Positions 53,919 to 63,360 of a stretch of DNA of 64,000 nt are shown piece after piece. Position 1 is the stretch's first letter. Each line of letters begins with the position of its first letter. Origin of the DNA: Mycolicibacterium mengxianglii (GTDB taxonomy: Bacteria; Actinomycetota; Actinomycetes; Mycobacteriales; Mycobacteriaceae); assembly GCF_015710575.1 (NCBI RefSeq), contig NZ_CP065373.1:1116001-1180000 (forward strand). Direction: 5' to 3'. The notes beneath the pieces are model-generated. The model did no database searches. It was not told where the DNA came from and was given only the letters and a program-made list of their open reading frames with translations. The translations under genes and the position numbers were made by a program.

Positions 53919-55382
53919 ATGCTCCGGAACGCATTCACTCGCGACCGCCCGGACCAACCCAGCGCGCCGGCACGTTCGAGGCACCCCGGATTTCTGATCG
54001 CCGCGCTGTGCACGGCGGGCATCGGCGTGTCGTTGATGCAGACGCTGATGATCCCGGTCATCCCCGATCTGCCGCAGCTGCTCGACACCAGCGCTGACAA
54101 CGCGAGCTGGGCCATCACCGCCACCCTGCTGGTGGCCGCCGTGGCGACGCCGGTGTTCGGCCGACTCGGCGACATGTACGGACCCCAGCGCGTCCTGGTG
54201 GTGTCCGCCCTTGTTCTGACCGCGGGCGCAGTGGTCGCGGCAACCTCGCATTCCCTGCTGCCGTTGATCATCGGGCGCGGGTTGCAGGGCTTCGGCATGC
54301 CGATCATCCCCCTGGGCATCAGCGTGCTGCGGGCCAGCGTCCCCGCGGACCGGGTCGGCTCGGCGATGGGCATGATGAGCTCGTCGCTGGGTGTCGGTGG
54401 GGCCCTTGGGCTTCCGCTGGGCGCGGTGATCGCCGAGAACCTCGACTGGCACGCCCTGTTCTGGTTCGCCACCGGCCTCGGCGTCATCTGCGTGGCGGTG
54501 TTCGTCACGATGGTGCCGCACGTGCCGGCCAGCTCGCGGGACCGGTTCGACCCGCTGGGTGCGGTGTTGCTCGGCGCGGGACTGGTGTGCCTGCTGCTAC
54601 CCATCTCCAAAGGTGGAGCATGGGGCTGGACCAGCCCCACCACGCTGGTGCTTTTCGGGTCCGCCGCAGTGGTTCTGGTGCTGTTCGGTCTGTGGCAGCT
54701 GCGCTACCCCTCGCCGATCGTCGACCTGCGGACCACCGTGCGACTGCCGGTTCTGACCACCAACGTGGCCTCCATCGGCGTGGGGGTTTCGCTGTACGGC
54801 ATCTCGTTGGTGGCGCCGCAGATCCTGGAGCTACCGAAGGAGACCGGCTACGGCCTGGGTCAGTCCGTGCTGCACGCCGGGCTGTGGATGGCCCCCGGCG
54901 GCCTGGCGATGATGGTGGCGTCCAACATCGCCGCCCGCGTTGCCGCCCGGCGCGGCCCGAAGTTCACGTTGGTGATCGGTTGTCTGATCGTGGCCGCGGG
55001 TTATCTGACCGGCTTCGTGCTGTTGCGCAGCGCCGTCGGCGTTCTGGCGATGAACGTGGTGGTGAGCGTGGGCGTCGGGTTCGCCTTCTCGTCGTTGCCG
55101 GCGTTGATCAACTCGGCGGTGCCGATGTCGGAGACCGCGGCGGCCAACGGCATCAACTCCCTGGCCCGGGCGTTGGGAACCTCGTTGTCCAGTGCGGTGA
55201 TCGGGGCGATTCTCGGTGGCATGACGATGAACTTCGCGGGGCACCAGGTGCCCACCGAGACCGGATTGCACGTCGCGCTGGGATTCGTCACCGGTGCGGC
55301 CGTCGTCGCGGCGCTACTGGCGCTGCTGATTCCCAAAGCGCCGGTACCGGCGGCGGAACGGGCATTGGCTCTCAGAGATTGA
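53919..55382 (+). CDS. MFS drug/proton antiporter, DHA2 (14-helix) type
   Basis: A 487-residue transporter with about 14 membrane helices. The loop 2-3 motif FGRLGDMYGPQRV and the antiporter motif C-like GSAMGMMSSSLGVGGALGLPLG in helix 5 indicate export driven by proton exchange. The ligand is unknown; relatives export drugs and lipids. TAGAGT (53906-53911) ends 7 bases before the ATG, so it is likely leaderless. The 3' end overlaps the convergent DUF3817-like gene by 11 bp. Confidence 0.9.
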   Translation: MLRNAFTRDRPDQPSAPARSRHPGFLIAALCTAGIGVSLMQTLMIPVIPDLPQLLDTSADNASWAITATLLVAAVATPVFGRLGDMYGPQRVLVVSALVLTAGAVVAATSHSLLPLIIGRGLQGFGMPIIPLGISVLRASVPADRVGSAMGMMSSSLGVGGALGLPLGAVIAENLDWHALFWFATGLGVICVAVFVTMVPHVPASSRDRFDPLGAVLLGAGLVCLLLPISKGGAWGWTSPTTLVLFGSAAVVLVLFGLWQLRYPSPIVDLRTTVRLPVLTTNVASIGVGVSLYGISLVAPQILELPKETGYGLGQSVLHAGLWMAPGGLAMMVASNIAARVAARRGPKFTLVIGCLIVAAGYLTGFVLLRSAVGVLAMNVVVSVGVGFAFSSLPALINSAVPMSETAAANGINSLARALGTSLSSAVIGAILGGMTMNFAGHQVPTETGLHVALGFVTGAAVVAALLALLIPKAPVPAAERALALRD

Positions 55383-55743
55383 AGCGGGCCTTCAACGCCT
55401 TGGTCTGGAAATGTTCGACGATGATGCCGAGCAGCGGCACCGTCCCGGCCAGCAGAATCCCGACCGTCTTGCCGATGGGCCAGCGCACTTTGACCGCGAG
55501 GTTGGCCGCGAACAGCAGATAGACGAAGTACACCCAGCCGTGCACCACGGCGATCCAGCTCAACGAGTCGTCGTTGAAGCCGTACTTCATCACCATCTCG
55601 TAGCACAGCGCGATCAGCCACAGCCCCGTCACCCATGCCGTCACCCGGTACCCCAGCAGCGCTTTGCGGATCTGCTCGACGGGTGCTGTCACCGTCCGGC
55701 TCTCGGGTGTCTCCGGGGTCGTCGTACCTTCCGGGGTTGTCAT
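55372..55743 (-). CDS. DUF3817-type membrane protein (Rv1342c family)
   Basis: A 123-residue protein with three membrane helices and a Thr/Pro-rich N-terminus (TTPEGTTTPETPESRTV). KALLGYRVTAWVTGLWLI and the VHGWVYFVYLLFAANLAVK segment are the DUF3817 features. The ATG overlaps the preceding gene's stop as ATGA. The end overlaps the MFS gene by 11 bp, tail to tail. Function unknown. Confidence 0.88.
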   Translation of the reverse strand: MTTPEGTTTPETPESRTVTAPVEQIRKALLGYRVTAWVTGLWLIALCYEMVMKYGFNDDSLSWIAVVHGWVYFVYLLFAANLAVKVRWPIGKTVGILLAGTVPLLGIIVEHFQTKALKARFNL

Positions 55744-56129
55744 GCTGTGGTCCTGTCCTGTTTCTCGGTATCGCTTTTGGCCAGTTCGGCCAGGTAGGCG
55801 TTGTAGTCCCGCAGTGCGGGGTCGTCCTCGGGGTCTGCGGCGGTCGACGCCGCCACCGGGCGCTGCGGCAGCAGGCCTTCGGGGATCTCGGTCAGTTCGG
55901 TGCTCGACCGCGGTTCCGGCGGCGCCACCTCGAAGCGTACGAACTTGCGATAGGCGTAGATGCAGAATCCGGCGAAGAACGGCCACTGCATGGCGTAACC
56001 GAGGTTCTGGAAGGTGCCTGACGCGGACTCGTACCGGGTCCACTGCCACCAGCCCAGGGCGAGACAGCCACAGGCAGCGGCGATGACGAGCGCGACCAGC
56101 GCCCATCTCCGACGCTGCGTAGTTGACAT
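55740..56129 (-). CDS. LprD-like small membrane protein (Rv1343c family)
   Basis: A 129-residue protein with an N-terminal hydrophobic segment containing a possible lipobox (AAACGC) and the sequence LALGWWQWTR, a second hydrophobic segment (about 44-61) and a polar tail ending YNAYLAELAKSDTEKQDRT. It matches Rv1343c, annotated as lipoprotein LprD. Whether the Cys is really lipidated is uncertain, since the segment resembles a SURF1-like membrane helix. It is coupled to the DUF3817-type gene. Confidence 0.85.
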   Translation of the reverse strand: MSTTQRRRWALVALVIAAACGCLALGWWQWTRYESASGTFQNLGYAMQWPFFAGFCIYAYRKFVRFEVAPPEPRSSTELTEIPEGLLPQRPVAASTAADPEDDPALRDYNAYLAELAKSDTEKQDRTTA

Positions 56130-56281
56130 GCCACGACGGTACCGCGCCGGGAATTGTCACAGGTAATCCGCGTTTCGGACCGACGAATGCCCCACAGCTC
56201 GACCTCCGGGCCGGATGCCTCGCCCCAAGCGGCGGGACCGGCACGTCTTCGGTGGCAAGAAGCGGTACGATCGCACCGCTT

Positions 56282-56364
56282 GCGGGCGTGGCGAAATGGC
56301 ATACGCGCCGGCTTTAGGTGCCGGTGCTCGAAAGAGCGTGGGGGTTCAAGTCCCCCCGCCCGCA
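56282..56364 (+). tRNA. tRNA-Leu (anticodon UAG)
   Basis: An 83-nt class II tRNA: acceptor stem GCGGGCG (56282-56288) with CGCCCGC (56357-56363), anticodon loop TTTAGGT flanked by CCGGC and GCCGG, a long variable arm (TGCTCGAAAGAGCG) and a T arm with GGTTCAAGTCC. Anticodon TAG reads CUA and CUN leucine codons. The 3' CCA is not encoded. Confidence 0.96.
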
Positions 56365-56369
56365 CTCAC

Positions 56370-56403
56370 ACAAAAGCCCCGGACACGGTTCCGGGGCTTT
56401 TGT
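56370..56403. terminator. Terminator between tRNA-Leu and the GGDEF gene
   Basis: ACAAAAGCCCCGG (56370-56382) pairs with CCGGGGCTTTTGT (56391-56403) around an 8-base loop. A-rich and T-rich flanks let it act for both the tRNA and the convergent GGDEF transcript. Confidence 0.85.
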
Positions 56404-56412
56404 GAGTGTGTC

Positions 56413-57516
56413 TCACTCCACCGCGTCTTCAGGGTCGTGATGTTGAACCTGATTTCCGCCCCTGCGCTTGGCGCAGTACATCGCGGCATCGGCGTCGGCC
56501 GTCAAGCGGGCGATCAGGGCCTGATGGCTGGCGTCGTCGTTGTGCGCCAGCGGCGCGCAGGCAGTTCCGATGCTGGCGGTGACATGGTCGGGCAGTGCGG
56601 CGATCGCGTCGCAGATCTGCTGGGCAAGCGCCTTGGGCTGACAGTGCGAGGACACATAGGCGACGAGGAACTCCTCGCCGCCACTGCGTGCGATCACCGC
56701 AGATTTCGCGGTGTTGACCCGCAGCGCCTGCGCCACGCGAACCAGCGCCCGGTCTCCGGCGAGGTGGCCCTCGGTGTCGTTGAGTGCCTTGAAGCGGTCC
56801 AGGTCGACCATCGCAACAGTCAGGTAGAGCTCACCGGCGTCGCGCGCCACCAACAGCCCGAGCGTTTTGTACTCGAATGAGCGCCGGTTGTACAAGCCGG
56901 TCAGGGGGTCACGATCCGAGTGCAGCAGATCGACGCTCAGTGCGTTGACGAGGGCACGGATCGCCAGCGGCATTGCCATGTTGACCTGCAGGATCAACAG
57001 CAGGTCCACGCCTCCGAGGACCGGGTGTCCGGAAAATGCCAACCTGCCGGCTTCGACCATGCCCACGGTCGCCGCGACCGCGAAGTTGTACAGCACCACA
57101 CGGGTCGAATGGAAGAACGCGAAGTAGGCGCCGATGATCGCGAAGGCAACGCATCCGATGAGTGCCGCCAGCGGGTCGGGGTGCGCCAGACAGGCCAGGG
57201 CGATGGACGTGTTCGACACCAGCCCGAACATCAGCGACTGCCTGCGGGTGGGCCACCGCCACATCCACAGCAGCGCCCCGGCGACGCCGCCGGCGCAGGC
57301 GATCCAGGTCATCGCCACGGGCACTGCGCCCACGGGGCCGTCAGCGCTGAGTTGCATTGCGACCAGGCACAGTGCCAGCCCGCCGGCGATGGTGCCCATC
57401 ATCACGCGGGCGGATGCGCTCATTCCGCGCGCATGCAGGTAGCCGCTGAGCCAGTCGTAGTGGTCGCGTTGCCGCCGCCACCGTCTCGGCGACCAGCGGT
57501 CCGACCACCGCGTCAT
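56413..57516 (-). CDS. Membrane diguanylate cyclase (GGDEF domain)
   Basis: A 367-residue protein. The N-terminal 35 residues are basic, then five or six membrane helices (about 38-58, 64-87, 95-112, 117-140, 143-160, 168-196) and one GGDEF domain from DRDPLTGLYNRRSF (201-214) with active-site GGEEF at 279-283. The RxxD inhibitory site normally five residues before GGEEF is absent (the segment is NTAKSAVIARS), so product feedback through that site is not expected. There is no EAL domain. ATG 57516 follows GGGAGTGACG; longer upstream readings are non-coding. Confidence 0.9.
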   Translation of the reverse strand: MTRWSDRWSPRRWRRQRDHYDWLSGYLHARGMSASARVMMGTIAGGLALCLVAMQLSADGPVGAVPVAMTWIACAGGVAGALLWMWRWPTRRQSLMFGLVSNTSIALACLAHPDPLAALIGCVAFAIIGAYFAFFHSTRVVLYNFAVAATVGMVEAGRLAFSGHPVLGGVDLLLILQVNMAMPLAIRALVNALSVDLLHSDRDPLTGLYNRRSFEYKTLGLLVARDAGELYLTVAMVDLDRFKALNDTEGHLAGDRALVRVAQALRVNTAKSAVIARSGGEEFLVAYVSSHCQPKALAQQICDAIAALPDHVTASIGTACAPLAHNDDASHQALIARLTADADAAMYCAKRRGGNQVQHHDPEDAVE

Positions 57517-57673
57517 CGTCACTCCCTGGGCTGCCACTACCGGGCCCCGGGGTGGAGATTGTGGCAGCAAACCACCCGACAGTAGCAAGCCGCTCGAGTC
57601 GTGCAGGTCCGAAGACGGATCGCGGGTACCGAACGGGGTGGGCAAACCGCCGGTTTGGTGACCCGGGATGGTG

Positions 57674-59161
57674 TCAGACGTGTCCGGCTTGATCGCGGGG
57701 TACCGCGTCGGTCGACTCCCGGCCGGCCAGCCGGGCGTCCCAGTTCTGCAGCACACCCGCCGGGGTCCGCGAGGTGGCCAGGCTGCCGACGACATAGGCG
57801 ACCAGGCTGGCGGCCAGGCCGTAGTAAATGGGCTCATTGGCCAGGACGTCACCGACGACCACCATCGTCACCAGGGTCGTGACGGTCCCGGCGGCCATGG
57901 AACACAGCGCACCGGCGCCGGTCGCGCGCTTCCATACGAACCCTCCGAGGATCGCGACCAGCAGACCACCCACGAGGATGTCGTAGGCGATCGTCAGGGC
58001 GGCGACGACGTCGTTGAGCAGCGCGGCGATCACGATGACCGCGATACCGAGCACCACGACGTAGAGCCGGTCGGAGTGCACGTCGCGTTCGGCGTCCGGG
58101 GTCTGGTCGGGACCGCGTCGGCCGATCAGGCGCAGCAGCAGGGGCTTGACGTCGGTGCGCGCCACGGTGGCCGTGGCGATCAGCGCGCCGGAGGCGGTGG
58201 ACATCATCGCTGCCACCGCCGCGGCCAGGACGAGACCGCTGATGCCGACGGGCAGGATGGTCTCGGCGATCTGGGCGTACACATCGTCACTGGCTTCGAC
58301 GTCGGTGAGGAAGGTCGACGCTGCCGTTCCGATGAGCGCGCCGGCGACACCGTAGAGCAGGCAGTAGATCGCGGCGGCCGTGCCGCCCCACTTCGCCACC
58401 GTGGGGGTGCGGGCGGTGAACACCCGCTGCCAGATGTCCTGCCCGATCAGCATGCCGAAGCTGTACACGACGAAGAACGTGATGATGGTCTGGGTGCCGA
58501 TGGCGCCGAGGTCGAACACCGTGTCGCCGGCACGTTCCCGGATGCCGTCGAGTCCGCCGGCCTCATTCCAGGTGAACGGCAGCAGCAGGAAGAAGATGCC
58601 GATGGTCTTGAGGATGAACTGGACCATATCGGTGAGCGTGATCGACCACATTCCGCCGATCGACGAGTAGAGCATGACGACGACGCCGCCGATGATGACC
58701 GACACGGTCCGCCCCGTGCCGAACAGCACATTGAAGACGGTGGCGTAGGCGATCGTGGACGTCACCGACAGCATCAGGGTGTAGGCGACCATCACCAATC
58801 CCGACGCCGATGTCGCGTCGACGCCGTAACGCAGCTGCAGCATCTGCGCCACCGTGTAGACCTTCAAGCGCTGAATGGGGCCGGCGAACAACAGGCTGAG
58901 CAACAACAGCCCCACCGCGATGGCAACGACGAGCCACATCCCGGACAGGCCGTACTCATACCCGAGGCCGACACCGCCGACGGTGGAGGCGCCACCGAGG
59001 ACGACGGCAGCCATGGTCCCGGTGTAGAGCGCCGGTCCCAGCCTTCGGCCCGCCACCAGGAAGTCGGCGGAGTCCTTGGTCCGGGTCTTGCCCCAGAAGC
59101 CGAACGCCAACATGGCGGACAGGTAGATGACGATGATGGCGATGTCGATGGGCTTGCCCAT
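57674..59161 (-). CDS. Sodium:solute symporter (SSS family)
   Basis: A 495-residue transporter with about 13 membrane helices, beginning MGKPIDIAIIVIYLSAMLA. Family features are DFLVAGRRLGPALYTGTM, GGASTVGGVGLGYEYGLS and a sodium-site region around AAAVAAMMSTASGALIA. Substrates of SSS proteins range from proline to urea, pantothenate and other small organic solutes and cannot be set from the sequence; the operon suggests a guanidino compound or its urea/amine product. GAGGAG precedes the ATG. Last gene of a five-gene operon, 19 bases after the decarboxylase. Confidence 0.88.
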   Translation of the reverse strand: MGKPIDIAIIVIYLSAMLAFGFWGKTRTKDSADFLVAGRRLGPALYTGTMAAVVLGGASTVGGVGLGYEYGLSGMWLVVAIAVGLLLLSLLFAGPIQRLKVYTVAQMLQLRYGVDATSASGLVMVAYTLMLSVTSTIAYATVFNVLFGTGRTVSVIIGGVVVMLYSSIGGMWSITLTDMVQFILKTIGIFFLLLPFTWNEAGGLDGIRERAGDTVFDLGAIGTQTIITFFVVYSFGMLIGQDIWQRVFTARTPTVAKWGGTAAAIYCLLYGVAGALIGTAASTFLTDVEASDDVYAQIAETILPVGISGLVLAAAVAAMMSTASGALIATATVARTDVKPLLLRLIGRRGPDQTPDAERDVHSDRLYVVVLGIAVIVIAALLNDVVAALTIAYDILVGGLLVAILGGFVWKRATGAGALCSMAAGTVTTLVTMVVVGDVLANEPIYYGLAASLVAYVVGSLATSRTPAGVLQNWDARLAGRESTDAVPRDQAGHV

Positions 59162-59180
59162 GGGGACTCCTCGTCGGGCG

Positions 59181-60797
59181 TCAGTGGTGGGTGGGGGCGA
59201 ACATGTGCAGCAGTGCAGGCAGGACGACAACGGCCGGGCCCGTGGTGGCGAACGTCTCGGAGATGACCGCACCGACGTCGTCGGGGGTCGCCTGGAATGC
59301 GGGGATGCCGAAACTCCGTGCAAGTGCTGCGAAGTCGGGCCGGGACAGTTCGGTGGCGGTGGGCGCACCGAACGCGTCGGTCATGTATTCGCGCAGGATC
59401 CCGTAACCGCCGTCGTCGACGATCAGCCAGGTGACCTCGGCGTTGTGCTGGCGGGCGGTGGCCAGTTCGGCGATCGAGTACATCGCGCCGCCGTCGCCGG
59501 AGACCGCGAACGTCCGCTCTCCAGAACCGATCGCCGCGCCCAGGGCCGCCGGGTAGGCGAATCCGAGCCCGCCGGCGCCTTGCGCGGAATGGAAGGCGCC
59601 GTCGAGTGGATCCCAGGCCGACCATGCCCAGTAGCCGGCGATCGTCATATCCCAGAAGGTGTGTGCGGCCGCGGGAACAGCTGCCCGCAGATCGCGCATC
59701 AGCGCCAGCTCGAGGTCGAGATCCTGCTCGGACAGCCTGCGCTGCACCGACTTTCGAAGATCCATTGCAATGTGCTCACCGCGGCCGCTGTCCCGTTGGG
59801 TGACGGTCTTGGCCAGCGCGTGCAGGGCCGCGGCGGCGTCGGCGTGGATTCCCAGGCCGGGGTGGTTGGCTTCCAGGACGCGGGGCTCGGCATCGATGTG
59901 GATGAGCCGGCCGCGCGGGCGCAGGGTGAAGTAGTTGCTGGTGACCTCGCCCAGCGAGGTGCCCACCGCGAGCAGCACGTCGGCGTTCTCGAGGAGTTCG
60001 GTGGTGTGGCGGTCCTCGATCCACGAGGCGGCCGACAGTCGATGGTCGAACCGGATGGCGCCCTTTCCGCCGACGGTCGAAACCACCGGTGCGTCAATGG
60101 CTTCCGCGAGTGCCACCAGTGCTTCGGGTCCGCCGGGCGAGCGACGGACCCCGCCGCCTGCCAGGATCACCGGCTGCCGTGCGGCATCGAGCAGTGCGGC
60201 GGCCTCGGTGATGAGTTCACCGCGTGCGGGCCGGTCGGTGACCGTTGTGATCACCGAGGTCACCGGTGGCACCCGGGTGGCTTCCAGCAGCACGTCTTCG
60301 GGGATCTCGACCCAGGTGGGCCCGGCCGGTGCGGACCGGGCCTGGCTCCACGCGTCGGCCAGCAGCGTCGGGATCTCAGCGGCCTGGCGGGCCACCGCAG
60401 TGCTCTTGGTGACGTTGGTCGCGCTGCGCTGTTGGTCGTCGAGCTGGTGCAACATGCCCCTGCGCAGGCCCAGTCCGGCCCGCGGCACCTGGCTGGTGAT
60501 CACCAGTAGCGGCACTCCGGTGGCGTAGGCCTCCTGCAGTGCTCCCAGGGCAGTCAACGCGCCGGGGCCGGTGGACAGGAACAGCACCCCGACGTCGCCG
60601 GTAGCCCGCGTGTAACCGTCGGCTTCGAACGCGGAGTTGTTCTCCACCCGGGAGCTCACAAACTGCAGGGCACTGCGCCGGATCGCGTCGAACAACCCGA
60701 GGGCGTGCTGACCGGGGATCCCGAAAACATGCGAAACACCGAGGGCCGTAAGTGTTTCGACAACGACGTCGCCGCCGTTGCGGAGATGCTCACCCAC
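59181..60797 (-). CDS. ThDP-dependent decarboxylase (AruI/acetolactate synthase-like)
   Basis: A 538-residue enzyme of the ThDP pyruvate-decarboxylase/acetohydroxyacid-synthase fold: N-terminal Pyr domain with the cofactor-activating Glu52 (VENNSAF), central domain with [10 protein letters not shown], and a C-terminal ThDP domain with [12 protein letters not shown], which replaces the usual GDG...NN ending by DDGGYG. Next to a ureohydrolase, the closest known role is 5-guanidino-2-oxopentanoate decarboxylase of the arginine transaminase pathway. The GTG start at 60797 lies inside the end of the ureohydrolase gene (8-bp overlap), so the two are translated together. Confidence 0.82.
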   Translation of the reverse strand: MGEHLRNGGDVVVETLTALGVSHVFGIPGQHALGLFDAIRRSALQFVSSRVENNSAFEADGYTRATGDVGVLFLSTGPGALTALGALQEAYATGVPLLVITSQVPRAGLGLRRGMLHQLDDQQRSATNVTKSTAVARQAAEIPTLLADAWSQARSAPAGPTWVEIPEDVLLEATRVPPVTSVITTVTDRPARGELITEAAALLDAARQPVILAGGGVRRSPGGPEALVALAEAIDAPVVSTVGGKGAIRFDHRLSAASWIEDRHTTELLENADVLLAVGTSLGEVTSNYFTLRPRGRLIHIDAEPRVLEANHPGLGIHADAAAALHALAKTVTQRDSGRGEHIAMDLRKSVQRRLSEQDLDLELALMRDLRAAVPAAAHTFWDMTIAGYWAWSAWDPLDGAFHSAQGAGGLGFAYPAALGAAIGSGERTFAVSGDGGAMYSIAELATARQHNAEVTWLIVDDGGYGILREYMTDAFGAPTATELSRPDFAALARSFGIPAFQATPDDVGAVISETFATTGPAVVVLPALLHMFAPTHH

Positions 60798-61746
60798 CGG
60801 AGGCCTCGTCGTGGCGCAATGCCAACAGTGACACCAGGTCGTAGGCCACATGCGAGGCCGCGACGCCGGTCAGCTGCGCGTGGTCGTAGGCGGGGGCGAC
60901 TTCCACGACGTCGGCGCCGATCACGTTGAGGCCACGGAAGCCGCGCACGATCTCCAGGAGCTCACGGCTGGTGACGCCGCCGGCCTCGGGGGTGCCGGTG
61001 CCCGGTGCGTGGGCGGGGTCGAGCACGTCGATGTCGATGGACACGTACACCGGCCGGTTGCCCAGGCGCTGCCTCAGCTTGTCGACGACCTCGCGCACAC
61101 CCTGGTAGTAGACGTCAGATGAGGTGACGATCCCGAAACCGAAGCGCCGGTCGTCTTCGAGATCCTTCTTGCCGTACAGCGGACCGCGGATGCCGACATG
61201 GCTGAGTGCCTCGGTGTCGAGGATGCCTTCCTCGACCGCGCGGCGGAACGGCGTCCCGTGGGTGTATTCGGCGCCGAAGTAGGTGTCCCAGGTGTCCAGG
61301 TGCGCATCGAAGTGCACCAGTGCGACGGGCCCGTGCCGGTTGGCGGCCGCGCGCAGCAGTGGCAGGGCGATCGTGTGATCACCGCCGATGGTCACCAGCC
61401 GGGCGCCGCCGGCGGTGAGATCGAGTGCGGCGGCTTCGATGGTCTCGATGGCCTCGTTGATGTTGAACGGATTCGCCGCGATGTCACCGGCGTCGACGAC
61501 CTGGGCGATGTCGAAGGGGGAGACGTCCAGCCCGGGGTTGTACGGCCGGATCAGTCGCGAGGATTCCCGGACGTGGCTGGGACCGAAGCGCGCGCCGGGC
61601 CGGTAGGACACCCCGGAGTCGAACGGAACGCCCACGACCACGACATCGGCCGACGGGACGTCCTCCAACCGGGGCAGCCGGGCGAAAGAGGCGATGCCGG
61701 CGAACCGCGGGTTCTTCGAGGCGTCGACGGGACCGATCGGGCTCAT
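60790..61746 (-). CDS. Ureohydrolase (agmatinase/guanidinobutyrase type)
   Basis: A 318-residue enzyme of the arginase family, which removes urea from guanidino compounds. All manganese ligands are seen: His124 (GGDHT), Asp147, His149 and Asp151 (HFDAHLDTW), Asp238 and Asp240 ([14 protein letters not shown]). The segment [15 protein letters not shown] is typical of agmatinase and guanidinobutyrase and not of arginase. AAGGAG lies 8 bases before the ATG. The pairing with a decarboxylase argues for guanidinobutyrase over agmatinase, but this needs an assay. Confidence 0.9.
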   Translation of the reverse strand: MSPIGPVDASKNPRFAGIASFARLPRLEDVPSADVVVVGVPFDSGVSYRPGARFGPSHVRESSRLIRPYNPGLDVSPFDIAQVVDAGDIAANPFNINEAIETIEAAALDLTAGGARLVTIGGDHTIALPLLRAAANRHGPVALVHFDAHLDTWDTYFGAEYTHGTPFRRAVEEGILDTEALSHVGIRGPLYGKKDLEDDRRFGFGIVTSSDVYYQGVREVVDKLRQRLGNRPVYVSIDIDVLDPAHAPGTGTPEAGGVTSRELLEIVRGFRGLNVIGADVVEVAPAYDHAQLTGVAASHVAYDLVSLLALRHDEASGG

Positions 61747-61773
61747 AGCGCAAACTCCTTGTGCAGAAACAAA

Positions 61774-63360
61774 TTATCGGACGGCCGCGGTTTCCGAGGG
61801 GGTGTCCACGGAGATGATGGGGGTGTTCGCCGGTGGCCCGGCCGGCACCACGCGGGGACCGTCGGGGCCGAACGCGTCGGCCGGTTCCGGGAAGGCGAAC
61901 AACAGTGCGGGGTAGAGGACGGCGGCAAGTCCCAGTCCCACCGGGATGCTCAGATCGATGCCTGCGGCGAGATTGCCGAGGGGACCCACGAACTGCCCGG
62001 GCAGGTTGACGAAGCAGATGCTCAGGGCCGCCGACACCAGCCAGGCGCCGAGCCCCCGCCAGTTCCAGCCGTGGGTGAACCAGTACCGTCCGCCACGCTG
62101 GCGACGGTTGAAGACCTGCAGCGCATCGGAGTCGTACCAGCCGCGGCGGACGAACCAGCCGATCATCATCACCACCATCCACGGCGCCGTGCAGGTGACG
62201 ATCAGGACCGCGAACGTCGAAATGCTCTGCACCACATTGAAAGCGAAGCGTCCGACGAAGATGAATGCGATCGCGATCGCGCCGATCAAGACGGTGGCCT
62301 GTACGCGGCTGAAGCGGGGGAACACGCTGGAGAAGTCGAGGCCGGTGCCGTAGAGCGCCGTGGTGCCGGTCGACATACCGCCGATCAGGGCGATCAGGCA
62401 GACCGGAATGAAGTACCAGCCCGGGGACACCGCCAGCAGACCGCCGACGTAGTTGCCCTCCTCCATGTAGGTCGAGGCATTGGTGGCCACCACCGTGGCG
62501 GTGACAAGGCCGAACAGGAACGGCACCAGCGTCGCGATCTGGGCCAGGAACGCCGCCGACATCGACTTCCAGGCCGGCGTCTCGCGGGGGATGTACCGCG
62601 CCCAGTCGCCGAGAAAAGCGCCGAAGGACACCGGATTCGACATCACGATCAGCGCGGCACCGACGAAGGACGGCCAGTAGAGCGCGTTGGTGGCGGCGTC
62701 GGCGTCGGCGCCGAAGATACCCGCGTAGCCCGGGTCGAAGGTTCCGCCGAACGCGATGATGCCGAGCAGGAACAGCACGGTGGCCGCGATCACCGCCACC
62801 TTGTTCACCAGCAGCATGAAGCGGAAGCCGTAGATGCAGACGATGAGCACCAGCAGCGCAAAGATGCCGTAGGCGACGCCGACGGCGACATCGTTGGGGG
62901 CCGCGTTCGGGTCCATGCCGACCGCCCGGCTGGCGCCGCCGACCAGCACGTCACCGGAGGTCCACACCGAGATGGAGAAGAACGCGACCGCCGTCAGCAG
63001 GGACAGGAAGGAGCCGACGACCCGGCCGTGCACCCCCAGGTGCGCCGACGAGGAGACGGCGTTGTTCGTGCCGTTCCGCGGACCGAACAATGCCATGGGC
63101 GCCAGGATGATCGCGCCGAGGACCAGGCCCGCCAGCGTCGCCAGCAGTGCGTCCCGGAAGGACAGCCCGAAGATGATCGGGAAACTGCCGAGCACGACGG
63201 TGGCGATGGTGTTGGCGCCGCCGAACACGAGTCGGAACAGATCCAGTGGGCCGGCGCTGCGTTCGGCATCGGGAATGGGCTCCACACCGTGTGTTTCGAC
63301 CTCGGTGATCTTCGGTGGCGCCGAGAGCCCCGGGTGCGGTCCGTCAGCGGTTGCGGTCAT
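61774..63360 (-). CDS. NCS1 family permease (cytosine/purine/hydantoin-like)
   Basis: A 528-residue nucleobase-cation-symport-1 protein with about 12 membrane helices. GANTIATVVLGSFPII and FGPRNGTNNAVSSSAHLGVHG in the first helices, SNPVSFGAFLGDWARYIP and RRGWYDSDALQ in loop regions are characteristic. NCS1 carriers move nucleobases, allantoin and related nitrogen-rich heterocycles or amines. Its 3' neighbour 27 bp away is the ureohydrolase. The start overlaps the stop of the SnoaL-like gene (ATGA), so both are coupled. Confidence 0.88.
   Translation of the reverse strand: MTATADGPHPGLSAPPKITEVETHGVEPIPDAERSAGPLDLFRLVFGGANTIATVVLGSFPIIFGLSFRDALLATLAGLVLGAIILAPMALFGPRNGTNNAVSSSAHLGVHGRVVGSFLSLLTAVAFFSISVWTSGDVLVGGASRAVGMDPNAAPNDVAVGVAYGIFALLVLIVCIYGFRFMLLVNKVAVIAATVLFLLGIIAFGGTFDPGYAGIFGADADAATNALYWPSFVGAALIVMSNPVSFGAFLGDWARYIPRETPAWKSMSAAFLAQIATLVPFLFGLVTATVVATNASTYMEEGNYVGGLLAVSPGWYFIPVCLIALIGGMSTGTTALYGTGLDFSSVFPRFSRVQATVLIGAIAIAFIFVGRFAFNVVQSISTFAVLIVTCTAPWMVVMMIGWFVRRGWYDSDALQVFNRRQRGGRYWFTHGWNWRGLGAWLVSAALSICFVNLPGQFVGPLGNLAAGIDLSIPVGLGLAAVLYPALLFAFPEPADAFGPDGPRVVPAGPPANTPIISVDTPSETAAVR

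Noticed and set aside
57668..60509. Long plus-strand open frames opposite the SSS symporter and ThDP enzyme
   Set aside because: Composition is typical of antisense reading in high-GC DNA, with no ribosome-binding site or motif; the minus-strand genes are clear.
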